Shown here: positions 1 through 8,900 of the stretch, piece by piece
Layout of the letters: every line of letters begins with the position of its first letter
Numbering within the stretch: position 1 is the stretch's first letter
Assembly (NCBI GenBank): GCA_024413635.1
Contig: JAKSTT010000006.1
Coordinates: 1 to 34,649 of the forward strand
Reading direction: 5' to 3'
Length of the DNA: 34,649 nt
From: Treponemataceae bacterium
Lineage (GTDB): Bacteria; Spirochaetota; Spirochaetia; Treponematales; Treponemataceae
Made by a program: the position numbers and the translations under genes
Notes under the pieces: model-generated
The model's input: the letters and a program-made list of their open reading frames with translations, nothing else
Database searches by the model: none
Told to the model about the DNA's origin: nothing

Positions 1-12
1 CGGGATGACATC

Positions 13-46
13 AGGAACTGTCCTTTCGGGACGGTTCCTTTTTTTT
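13..46 (+). terminator. Rho-independent terminator of an upstream gene outside the window
   Basis: AGGAACTGTCC (13-23) pairs with GGACGGTTCCT (29-39) through one G-U wobble and a five-base loop, and is followed by eight T. It must end a plus-strand transcript that begins left of the window, and it isolates purH from that unit. Confidence 0.85.
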
Positions 47-78
47 ATCTGAAAACTACTGCAAACATTACGGTTTTT

Positions 79-87
79 TGATATAGT
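79..87 (+). promoter_or_regulatory. Candidate extended -10 promoter of purH
   Basis: TGA followed directly by TATAGT (82-87) forms an extended -10 element. No convincing -35 is visible at 16-18 bases upstream. The predicted start near 94 gives a leader of about 55 nt with a GGAG Shine-Dalgarno at 136-139. The same TGN-TATAGT arrangement precedes the aconitase-like gene at 23507-23515. Confidence 0.45.
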
Positions 88-148
88 GTGCCCATTACTG
101 CGTGATAGTCCATTCACACGCACATTAACTCTTATGGAGATTTGACAA

Positions 149-1813
149 ATGAAACGAAGGGCACTTTTGAGCGTCTTTGTAAAAGACGGCATTTTGGATC
201 TGGCACAGTATCTTCACAGTGCAGATTGGGAAATCTTATCAACTGGCGGAACCGCACGTTACCTGACCGAAAACGGCATCCCGGTAACTGACGTATCAAG
301 CGTAACCGGCTTCCCTGAATGTCTGGACGGCCGTGTAAAAACACTGCATCCTGCTATCCACGCAGGTCTTCTGGCTATCCGCTCAAACGAAGAACACATG
401 AGCAAAATTGCAGAGCTTGGTGTTCAGCCCATCGACCTGGTTTGTGTAAACCTGTATCCATTCTTTGAAAAAGTACAGGCCGGCCTGAAATTTGAAGAAA
501 CCGTAGAATTCATCGACATCGGCGGACCAACCATGATCCGTGCCGCTGCCAAAAACTTCCAGGATGTTATCGTTCTGACTGATCCTGCCGACTATGCAGA
601 AACCATTGAAGGCCTGAAAGCCGGCAACGTACCGTTTGAATTCCGCCGCAAGCTGGCCGGTAAAGTTTTCAACCTGACTTCTGCATACGATGCTGCCGTA
701 AGCCGCTTTATGCTGGAAGAAGAACTGCCAGCCTACTACGACATGCCACTGGTTAAGGCTCAGGAACTGCGCTACGGCGAAAACGGTCACCAGAAAGCAG
801 CCCTGTACACTCTGGCTGATAAAAAAGGCGCTTTTGCCGGCATGAAACAGCTGCAGGGTAAAGAACTTTCCTACAACAACATCCGCGACCTGGACGTTGC
901 ATGGAAAGGTGTATGCGCATTCAACCGTTTCGTAAAGGAAGCTAAATCTGTTTCCGGAACTGACTACTCAGCCTGGAACGGAATCATCGCCGGTAAAGAT
1001 GCAGACGGCAACAAAGCTTGTCCTCAGGGAACTCCTGTTACCGCAGAATTCGGCGAAGCTTCAAAATCAGTATTCACCATTGCCCTGAAACACAACACTC
1101 CCTGTGGTGCTTCTCTGGGAAACACCGTTCTTGAATCATACAAACAGACCTATGACTGCGACCCGGTATCAATCTTTGGTGGTATCGTAGGTTGTTCTGC
1201 CGTAGTAGATAAAGCTGCTGCAGAAGAAATGGTAAAAACCTTCCTTGAAGTAATCGTAGCCCCCGGCTTTACTGATGAAGCTCTTGAAGTATTTGCCGCC
1301 AAAAAGAACCTGCGCGTTGTCATTGCAGAAGTTGCAGCAGACGATGACTGGGAATGCATGGCCGTTGCCGGTGGCCTTCTGGTACAGAACCGCGACAACA
1401 ACCTGTTTGAAAAATGGGATATTGTTACCAAAGCAAAACCAACCCAGCAGCAGATTGATGAAATGGCATTCGGCATGACGGTTGCCATGTTTGCCAAATC
1501 AAACGCTATTCTGGTTATCAAGAACCGCACTGCTTACGGTATCGGTTGTGGCCAGACCAACCGCATCTGGGCTGCAGAACAGGCTCTGTCACGTGCAAAA
1601 GAAAAAACCGATGCACTTGGACTGGGAACTGCCGAAGTATTAATCAGTGATGCATTCTTCCCGTTTGCAGACTGTGTAGAAAAAGCTCACGAATTCGGTA
1701 TCAAAGCCATTGTTCAGCCTGGTGGATCAATCCGCGACCAGGAATCAATCGATGCCTGTAACAAATACGGTATCGCAATGGTTTTCACTGGTACCAGACA
1801 CTTTAAACATTAA
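149..1813 (+). CDS. purH: Bifunctional AICAR formyltransferase / IMP cyclohydrolase
   Basis: PurH carries out the last two steps of de novo purine synthesis in the cytosol: formylation of AICAR by 10-formyl-THF, then ring closure to IMP. The N-terminal MGS-like cyclohydrolase domain (about residues 1-130) shows the STGGTA phosphate-binding stretch, DGRVKTLHP and RAAAKNF. The remainder is the AICAR transformylase domain; its Lys-His pair lies in KHNTPCG (K314, H315), where the usual form is KHxNPCG. At 554 residues it is somewhat longer than the roughly 510-530 typical of the family, with extra sequence around residues 265-300. GGAG lies nine bases before ATG. It stands alone behind a terminator, with mraY 53 bases downstream, so the two may be cotranscribed. 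Its presence suggests purine prototrophy, unlike T. pallidum (recalled, not checked). Confidence 0.95.
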   Translation: MKRRALLSVFVKDGILDLAQYLHSADWEILSTGGTARYLTENGIPVTDVSSVTGFPECLDGRVKTLHPAIHAGLLAIRSNEEHMSKIAELGVQPIDLVCVNLYPFFEKVQAGLKFEETVEFIDIGGPTMIRAAAKNFQDVIVLTDPADYAETIEGLKAGNVPFEFRRKLAGKVFNLTSAYDAAVSRFMLEEELPAYYDMPLVKAQELRYGENGHQKAALYTLADKKGAFAGMKQLQGKELSYNNIRDLDVAWKGVCAFNRFVKEAKSVSGTDYSAWNGIIAGKDADGNKACPQGTPVTAEFGEASKSVFTIALKHNTPCGASLGNTVLESYKQTYDCDPVSIFGGIVGCSAVVDKAAAEEMVKTFLEVIVAPGFTDEALEVFAAKKNLRVVIAEVAADDDWECMAVAGGLLVQNRDNNLFEKWDIVTKAKPTQQQIDEMAFGMTVAMFAKSNAILVIKNRTAYGIGCGQTNRIWAAEQALSRAKEKTDALGLGTAEVLISDAFFPFADCVEKAHEFGIKAIVQPGGSIRDQESIDACNKYGIAMVFTGTRHFKH

Positions 1814-1822
1814 TTAATTGCA

Positions 1823-1852
1823 GACAGGGCGGCAGTTACTCGCGGCCCTGTC
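1823..1852 (+). other. Intergenic hairpin between purH and mraY
   Basis: GACAGGGC (1823-1830) and GCCCTGTC (1845-1852) form a perfect 8-bp stem around a 14-base loop. No T run follows, so this is not an intrinsic terminator. It ends three bases before the probable mraY ribosome-binding site (GAAGG near 1855) and could stabilise the purH 3' end or affect mraY translation. Confidence 0.5.
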
Positions 1853-1866
1853 CGCGAAGGCAGATC

Positions 1867-2931
1867 ATGTTATTCAGACTTGCAGCGCTGCTGCGCCCTT
1901 ACTTTGGTCCTGCACGGCTTTTACAGTCCTATACCGTGCTTATTACCCTGGCCCTGTATATCGGCTATCTTGTTACTTACTGGCTTCTTCCAAAATTCTA
2001 CGATAAGCTGCCCCATGACCGTGGCCGCGAATTTACCGCTGCTGCAGCCCTGGCAAAAGGTAAACCAACGGGTAGTGGTGTTGTATTCATCTCTATTTTC
2101 GTATTGATCTGTTTTCTCTTTGCTCCCCTCAGCTGGGTGCAGACCGTTATCATCATCCTTACCTGGTTCACCATGCTTACCGGCTATCTTGATGACCGCA
2201 GTACCACCAGCTGGGGTGAATATCGTAAGGCATTCCTGGACCTGGTAGTTTCAGTAGCTGCAGCCGTTGTCCTGTACTACGGACTCCGTGATGAAAACGG
2301 CGCCATCAGTTACTGGCTGCCCTTTACCTCAAAGACCCTGACCGTCTGGCCCTGGCTGCACATCTTGATTTCTACGGTGCTCATCTGGGCATCCATCAAT
2401 ACCACCAACTGTACTGACGGCGTAGATGGACTTTCTTCAACGCTGGTACTTATTGCCCTTATTACCATGGGCGTTATTTTCTATTTCATCCTGGGACACA
2501 AGGATATTGCCGCATACCTGCTGGTTCCGCATCTGGAAGACGGTGCCAAATGGGCAATCATTACCTTTGCGCTGGCCGGAGTACTCATGGGGTATCTGTG
2601 GCACAACGCATTCCCCAGCAACGTCCTCATGGGTGATGCCGGTAGCCGTGCACTGGGATTCTTCATTGCCGTTACCGTAATCGTCAGCGGAAATCCATTC
2701 CTTATTCTGGCAACATCAACCGTTATTTTTATAGATGGTGGACTGGGGCTTCTGAAAGTAGCACTGATGCGCTTCTGCAAAATCAAGATTTTCCAGAAAG
2801 TCCGGTTCCCGCTGCATGACCACGTACGCCAGGTTCACGGCTGGTCTCCTACCCATGTACTGGTAAAGTTCATGATCCTGCAGCTGCTCTGCACCGTTGC
2901 AGTCATCGGACTGATTTTCAAAATCCGGTAA
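1867..2931 (+). CDS. mraY: Phospho-N-acetylmuramoyl-pentapeptide transferase, divergent
   Basis: A polytopic inner-membrane enzyme expected to transfer phospho-MurNAc-pentapeptide from its UDP carrier to undecaprenyl phosphate, making lipid I. About ten hydrophobic helices and 354 residues fit MraY (about 360). Visible family motifs are the Asp pair in YLDD (D109, D110), NCTDGVDGL (D184, D187), NVLMGDAGS (D257) and a C-terminal PLHDHVRQVHGW. Two departures are notable: the usual HHH of the last motif reads H317-D-H319, and the usual PTMGG near residue 67 reads PTGSG. The HGW ending favours MraY over WecA-type GlcNAc-1-phosphate transferases, but that alternative is not fully excluded. GAAGG precedes the ATG. 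It does not sit among other mur genes here. It converges on the phosphatase gene with only three bases between stops. Confidence 0.8.
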   Translation: MLFRLAALLRPYFGPARLLQSYTVLITLALYIGYLVTYWLLPKFYDKLPHDRGREFTAAAALAKGKPTGSGVVFISIFVLICFLFAPLSWVQTVIIILTWFTMLTGYLDDRSTTSWGEYRKAFLDLVVSVAAAVVLYYGLRDENGAISYWLPFTSKTLTVWPWLHILISTVLIWASINTTNCTDGVDGLSSTLVLIALITMGVIFYFILGHKDIAAYLLVPHLEDGAKWAIITFALAGVLMGYLWHNAFPSNVLMGDAGSRALGFFIAVTVIVSGNPFLILATSTVIFIDGGLGLLKVALMRFCKIKIFQKVRFPLHDHVRQVHGWSPTHVLVKFMILQLLCTVAVIGLIFKIR

Positions 2932-2934
2932 GCC

Positions 2935-4962
2935 TTATTTCCGTTTCAGAATAAGCAGCGTTACATCGTCCTCAAAAGAATCGCTCATGGTAAAGCGTTT
3001 CAGGGAACGGACGATGGCGTCTGCCACATCCTGGGCGCTGGATGCCGGGTTATCATACAGCGTCTGGCTGGCAACTTTTTCAATCATATCCCGTCCGTAC
3101 TGGATACCGTGAGGGTCCGTTGCTTCCGTAATACCATCGGTATACAGTATCAGCACGTCGCCATTCCTGATTTTGATTTTTGTAACGGCAAAAGAAGTAT
3201 CAAGGTCTGCAAATCCAATCATTCCATACTGCACGGCATCATCCGGTGGCATCAGGAATTCAGATTCCTGGATACCGGTATGAATCAGGATCGGGGGCTG
3301 GTTTCCGGCGCCTGTCAGTTCACAGCCGCCGTCAGGACTCAGACGGACCATGGATCCGACCAGATAATTTTCAATATCGCCTTTCTGGGCAATAATGGAC
3401 TTCGACATATTGGTCAGCACCTGGTTCAACGGCTCGTCCATGTCAAAACAGTTCTCTATGATGGTCTTGCACAGCATGGTTACCAGTCCTGCTGCAAGTC
3501 CGTGACCTGAAACATCAAACAGTGCCATTCCCTGTAACGTACCGTCACTGATGAAAAAGTCAAAGAAATCTCCGGAAACCCCGCCGGCCGGCTGCAGGTG
3601 ATACCCCAGTTCCCAGTTATCAAATTCCGGCAGCTGCTTGGGAAAAAAGTTCTTCTGTACGTTCAGTGCATAATCCAGGTCATCTTTATTTCGCTGGATC
3701 TGTACTTCAAGGGCCTGGTTTGTCTTAATCAGGTCTCGGGTACGGTCCTGTACCTGTTTTTCCAGGGAGGTATTCAGGGATTCAATTTCATTGTACAGAT
3801 AATTCAGACGGTAGCTCAGGATAATCAGGTTCAGGAGAATGGTGAACTGCCAGCCGTAAATGGTGTAAATTGGCCGTGATTCATCCTGAAAGATGATGTG
3901 TACGAAAAAGTCTGCAATAACGGTAATGGTTACCGGATAGAAGGAAGCAAGAATTGAACGTAACTGTACGGTGCCACGGATAACACCGGTAACAAAGGGC
4001 CACACTGCGAACATAATCTGTAAGCCGACAAACAGGAAGAAGAACGGAAGTGACCGGGTGTAGCTGTAGAAATCCGGAATGGCATACAGAACGGCAATAG
4101 GTGCTATGACTATGGCCAGCCGGACCAGGAGGATGTTTTCCGTAGCCGGTTCATGGATGGCCTGCCGGATATAACTGGTAGCAAAGAAACAGGTAATGAG
4201 GGCGCAGCTGATTTCAAAGGTTTTGTTGAAATTCAGCAGACTCATCAGGTCTGAATTGATGCTGGGAATTTCGCTGACGAAAAAAGGAACGAGGAAGAAT
4301 GCCGTAAAGGCATTGACCAGGGCGTAATACAGATTTTCCTTTGACTTGGGCCGTGACAGGAACTGGAAGAAATAGAACAGGGAAATGAGGAACATGAAGA
4401 AACTGAAAATTTCATTGATGCGTGAATGATAAAAGTTTTCACGGCCCTTAATCTGGTTTACTTTATCGGATGGTCCGATAGCACACTGTGAATAGAGTCC
4501 GCCGGTTCCTTCAAGGTACAGTTCTACGATAATCCGGTTTGATTCGTGTATGTTCAGCATGTGGTCGCTGAGCTGATAGGCACGGGCACCGTATCCTGCC
4601 GTAAACAGGTTGGGCGGAAACTTGCCGCCACCGCCAATGAACTTGCCGTTCAGGTATACCCGGTCTGCAATTCGTGCGCGGCCCAGATAAAATGACGTAT
4701 CAGTATCATCAAAGTCCGCCGGAACGTCAAAATCAGTTATCAGGAAAATAACGCCACGCTGCTCCGGCAGTTTTTTATACAGGTGATACAGTTCTTTTTT
4801 ATCCTGAATGGGAGTAAAGGAAGATTCATCAGTAATATCCGTCGTCCAGTACCAGTTACTGTCCAGCAGGATGAAGCCGTCCCGGGGCAGATTGCTGCAG
4901 GAACAGCACAACAGGGTGAGCAGGATGAGGATACTGATAGTGATGATCTTTTTGATATTCAC
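2935..4962 (-). CDS. 7TM-DISM-like membrane sensor with SpoIIE/PP2C serine phosphatase output
   Basis: The protein (675 residues) starts with a basic N-end and a hydrophobic stretch ending in CCSC (C19-C22), which suggests a signal peptide and possibly a relaxed spirochaete lipobox. Residues 25-175 look like an extracytoplasmic beta-rich domain, followed by seven hydrophobic helices (about 183-203, 211-231, 248-265, 277-296, 305-328, 337-358, 369-390), the 7TMR-DISM plan. A coiled coil (about 390-435) leads into a PP2C/SpoIIE phosphatase domain with GDFFDFF (D465, D468), DVSGHG (D483), LYTDGITEA and a final DDVTLL. The family typically dephosphorylates anti-sigma antagonists or similar partners; ligand and target are unknown here. 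The start codon is GTG. There is no Shine-Dalgarno, and a TATACT box ends six bases upstream, so the mRNA may be leaderless. Confidence 0.85.
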   Translation of the reverse strand: MNIKKIITISILILLTLLCCSCSNLPRDGFILLDSNWYWTTDITDESSFTPIQDKKELYHLYKKLPEQRGVIFLITDFDVPADFDDTDTSFYLGRARIADRVYLNGKFIGGGGKFPPNLFTAGYGARAYQLSDHMLNIHESNRIIVELYLEGTGGLYSQCAIGPSDKVNQIKGRENFYHSRINEIFSFFMFLISLFYFFQFLSRPKSKENLYYALVNAFTAFFLVPFFVSEIPSINSDLMSLLNFNKTFEISCALITCFFATSYIRQAIHEPATENILLVRLAIVIAPIAVLYAIPDFYSYTRSLPFFFLFVGLQIMFAVWPFVTGVIRGTVQLRSILASFYPVTITVIADFFVHIIFQDESRPIYTIYGWQFTILLNLIILSYRLNYLYNEIESLNTSLEKQVQDRTRDLIKTNQALEVQIQRNKDDLDYALNVQKNFFPKQLPEFDNWELGYHLQPAGGVSGDFFDFFISDGTLQGMALFDVSGHGLAAGLVTMLCKTIIENCFDMDEPLNQVLTNMSKSIIAQKGDIENYLVGSMVRLSPDGGCELTGAGNQPPILIHTGIQESEFLMPPDDAVQYGMIGFADLDTSFAVTKIKIRNGDVLILYTDGITEATDPHGIQYGRDMIEKVASQTLYDNPASSAQDVADAIVRSLKRFTMSDSFEDDVTLLILKRK

Positions 4963-4968
4963 AAAAAC

Positions 4969-4977
4969 AGTATAGCA
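4969..4977 (-). promoter_or_regulatory. Extended -10 promoter of the 7TM-SpoIIE gene, leaderless type
   Basis: On the minus strand TGC-TATACT occupies 4977-4969 and is followed by exactly six bases and the GTG start at 4962. With normal -10 to +1 spacing, transcription would begin at the start codon itself. No good -35 is seen, which fits an extended -10 promoter. Confidence 0.55.
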
Positions 4978-5019
4978 CGGATTGTCGGTTTCGCAGTATG
5001 CAGTGATGACTCTTTGGAG

Positions 5020-5025
5020 TATAAT
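5020..5025 (+). promoter_or_regulatory. Candidate -10 box for mrp
   Basis: A perfect TATAAT lies 37 bases before the mrp start. A -35 match at the right distance is poor. It is divergent from the phosphatase promoter about 45 bases away. Confidence 0.45.
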
Positions 5026-5062
5026 GGGCAGACACTCATCATACTATTTATTGGAGGCTCCC

Positions 5063-5896
5063 ATGAGCGAGTCATGTTCACATAACTGTGAAAGCTGTGG
5101 ATCAAACTGCGCAAGCCGCGAAAAACCACAGAGTTTTCTTGAAAAACCACATGAAAAAAGCCATATCAAAAAAGTAATTGCCGTTGCCAGCGGTAAAGGC
5201 GGCGTCGGCAAATCATTTGTTACGTCATATCTTGCTGTTCTGATGAACCGTCTGGGATACAACGTTGGTATTCTTGATGCTGATATTACCGGACCTTCAA
5301 TTCCCTGTGCCTTCGGTCTTACTGAAAAAGCCGGCGGTGACGATACGGGCATTTACCCGGTTGCTACCGGCAAGGGTATTAAAGTTATGTCACTGAACCT
5401 GCTGCTGGAAAACGACAGTGATCCGGTTGTATGGCGTGGTCCTGTTATTGCCGGTGCCGTAAAACAGTTCTGGACTGACGTAATCTGGGGCGACATTGAT
5501 TATCTGTTTGTTGATATGCCTCCGGGAACCGGGGACGTTCCGCTGACGGTATTCCAGAGTCTGCCGGTAGACGGTATCGTTATTGCTACCTCACCACAGG
5601 AACTGGTTGGCATGATTGTAGAAAAAGCCATGAAAATGGCCAACATGATGAACATTCCGGTTCTTGGCCTGGTAGAAAACATGAGCTACGTAAGCTGCCC
5701 TGACTGCGGAAAGAAAATCGAAGTATTCGGCAAAAGCCACATTGATGAAATTGCCCAGAAATACGGCGTAAAAACCGCCGCCCGTGTACCTATTGATCCG
5801 TCCATCGCCTCAAAAGCCGACGGCGGCCAGATTGAAACCGTAGACGGCACCTGGCTTGACGGTCTGGCAGAAATGCTGAAGGAACTGAGTAAATAA
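5063..5896 (+). CDS. mrp: Mrp/NBP35-family iron-sulfur cluster carrier ATPase
   Basis: A cytosolic P-loop ATPase of the Mrp (ApbC/NBP35) family, which binds and delivers [4Fe-4S] clusters as a dimer. The deviant Walker A is SGKGGVGKS (43-51), followed by DADITGPSIP (72-81) and VDMPPGTGD (150-158). The conserved CxxC that bridges a cluster between subunits is C212/C215. The N-terminus carries an extra Cys cluster (C5, C9, C12, C16), as in NBP35-like proteins, that may hold a second cluster. I chose ATG 5063 because GGAGG lies five bases upstream; an in-frame ATG at 4982 has no such site and would cover the promoter. dnaE follows after 25 bases. Nearby iron-sulfur clients could include the aconitase-like hydratase. 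Confidence 0.9.
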   Translation: MSESCSHNCESCGSNCASREKPQSFLEKPHEKSHIKKVIAVASGKGGVGKSFVTSYLAVLMNRLGYNVGILDADITGPSIPCAFGLTEKAGGDDTGIYPVATGKGIKVMSLNLLLENDSDPVVWRGPVIAGAVKQFWTDVIWGDIDYLFVDMPPGTGDVPLTVFQSLPVDGIVIATSPQELVGMIVEKAMKMANMMNIPVLGLVENMSYVSCPDCGKKIEVFGKSHIDEIAQKYGVKTAARVPIDPSIASKADGGQIETVDGTWLDGLAEMLKELSK

Positions 5897-5921
5897 CACA
5901 AGCGCCGGGGGAGGGGAGCAT

Positions 5922-8900
5922 ATGGCAGACTGGTTTGAGAAATTCAAAGACATCGACAACGAAGGAAAACCCGAATCAAAATTCGTCCACCTTCACGTTC
6001 ATTCTGACTACTCCCTTCTTGACGGTCACGGCAAAGTCCGTGACCTGGTACACCGCGCCAAAGAACTGAACATGCCGGCTCTGGCCTTAACGGACCACGG
6101 CAACATGTTCGGTGTCCTGAACTTTGAACACCTGTGCCACGCCAACGGCATCAACCCTATTGTCGGTTGTGAGTTCTACATGGCCTACGGCAGCCATCTT
6201 GAAAAAGAATCCGTGCCCTATGGCCGTAACGGCAAACATGCCAAATACTTTCACTTAATCCTTCTGTGCAAGAACCAGACCGGCTACAAGAACATGAGCT
6301 GGCTGTCATCCATTGCATTCCAGGAAGGATTTTACTACCGTCCCCGTATTGACTGGGAACTGCTGGAAAAATACCACGAAGGCTTAATCTGCTGCTCTGC
6401 CTGTATTGCCGGGGAAATTCCCCAGCTGCTGCTCTGCGGCCGTGATGAAGAAGCCTACGAAGTGGCAAAAAAATACCGCGACCTTTTTGGCCCTGATAAC
6501 TACTACATTGAAGTACAGAATCACTTTCTGCAGGACCAGATTGAAGTTGCGCCCAAACTGGTGAAACTGGCCCACGATCTTGGCATCGGCCTGGTGCTTA
6601 CCAACGATATCCACTATGTAAACAAAGAAGACGCTGAAGCCCAGAATGCTCTGGTTGCCATCGGACAGAAAAAGCCCCTGAAGGATGTTGAACCCATGGG
6701 CGGTCCTGAATGGTACATGAAAGATGAGCAGGAAATGGCCGGCGTCCTGAAAGATATTCCCGGTATTACTGATGCTGATATTCAGGAAGCCATGGATAAC
6801 ACGCTGAAAATTGCTTCCATGTGTGACCTGACCATCCACCAGTACAAAACCCAGGAACTGAAGGGCACCCTTCCGCGGTTTGAACTTCCTAAGGAATATC
6901 AGACCCATGGCGATGACTACCAGTCCAATCAGAACGACTTTGTCCGCCATATTGTAGAAGAGGGCTTAAAAAAACGGTATCCGGAAATTACCCCGGAAAT
7001 CCGTGAACGTGCCGAATATGAAATCGGTATTATCTTCAGTATGGGTTTCTCCGGCTACTTCCTCATTGTATGGGAATTCATCAACTGGTCAAAATCCACC
7101 TGGGATACGGTTCATGACTGTCCCAAACCATATATTCCTATTGGTCCTGGACGTGGTTCCGGTGCCGGTTCCCTGGTTGCCTACTGCATGGGTATTACCG
7201 ACATTGACCCCTTCAAGTTCGGTCTGATTTTTGAACGCTTTTTGAATCCTGAACGTGTATCAATGCCTGACTTTGACGTTGATATGGACTTCGATTACCG
7301 GCAGGACATCATCAAGCATACCCAGGACCTGTATCATCCTGAAAACGTTGGCCATATCGTAACCTTTGGTACCTTAAAGCCCAAAAACTGTATTGCCGAC
7401 GTTGGCCGTATCCTTGAAATTCCACTGTCTGAAGTAAACATGCTGAAGGCCTGTGTGCCGGATAACCCTAAGGCAAAACTGAAGGACTGTTTTTCTGAGC
7501 CCACGGAAAAAATGCCTGATGGCGGACAGCTGATTCCCTATAAGGATGATCCCCGCTACCAGAAACTGTTTGAACTGGCATTGAAACTTGAAGGCTGTGT
7601 CCGCAATACTGGTCTTCACGCATCCGGAATGGTAATCGGCTTAACGCCGCTGCCGGACTGGGCTCCCGTTTTCAAGGACAACAAGACCGGTGAAGTTGCC
7701 GTTCAGTACACCATGGATATTATTGAACCCTGCGGTCTGGTTAAGTTTGACTACCTGGGGCTCAAGACTCTGTCCCTTATCCGCTACGCTGAAGACATCA
7801 TCAACAAGCACCGGCCGGAAGGAACGCCGGAATTCAGTGTCAGCACCGTGCCTGATACGGATCAGGAAACCTATGACCTGTTCTGCCGCGGTGATACGGT
7901 AGCCATTTTCCAGTTTGAATCTCCCGGTATGCAGAAATGGATGCGCGTTCTGCACCCGGAAAAAATTACCGACCTGGTAGCAATGAACGCCCTGTACCGT
8001 CCGGGACCTATGGATTACATCCAGACCTTCGTAGACGGAAAGAATGACCCCAGTACCGTAAAATATCCGGACCCCTGTCTGGAAGGCATCCTGAAGGAAA
8101 CCTACGGTGTAATGGTATACCAGGAACAGATCATGCAGGTTTCCCAGCGTATTGCCGGGTTCTCCCTTGGTGGTGCCGACATGCTGCGCCGTGCCATGGG
8201 TAAAAAGAAACTTGAAGTTCTGATGGGCAAGAAAGTTGAGTTTGAAGACGGAGCCATGAAAGAAGGCTTCACCAAAGAGCATGCGGATGAAATCTTTGAA
8301 ATCATGATTCCGTTTGCAAACTACGGTTTCAACAAGTCCCACGCTGCTGCCTACACCGTTCTTGCGTATCGCACCGGCTACCTGAAGTGCCACTATGCGG
8401 CAGAGTTCATGGCTGCCAACCTGACCAACGAAATTACCTCTACCGATACGCTGCCTGAGTACATTGCAGAGTCCCGCCGCATGGGTATTCCCGTAGACGG
8501 CCCGGACGTAAACCGCTCGGACGTAAACTTTGACGTTATTGACGGCCATATTGTATTCGGTCTTCGCGGTATTAAGGGTGTTGGTGGAGCCGTTGCAGAA
8601 GAAATCGTCAATGAACGGGTAAAGAACGGTCCGTACCAGAGTTTCATGGACTTCCTGGAACGTGTTGCAGACCAGAAAATCAATAAACGCACCCTTGAAA
8701 CCCTCATTAAAACCGGTGGACTTGACTGCTTTGGCATGAGCCGTCCCCAGATGCTGCAGAACATTGAAGGGGCAACAGCCTATGTAGATGCAAAGAAGGC
8801 TGCAAAGGAATACGGACAGGCCAGTCTTTTTGAAGACAGCGGTGAAAAGGAATTTGAAGATTACAAGTTTACCACCTGTGAAGACTGGAGTGACCTTGAA

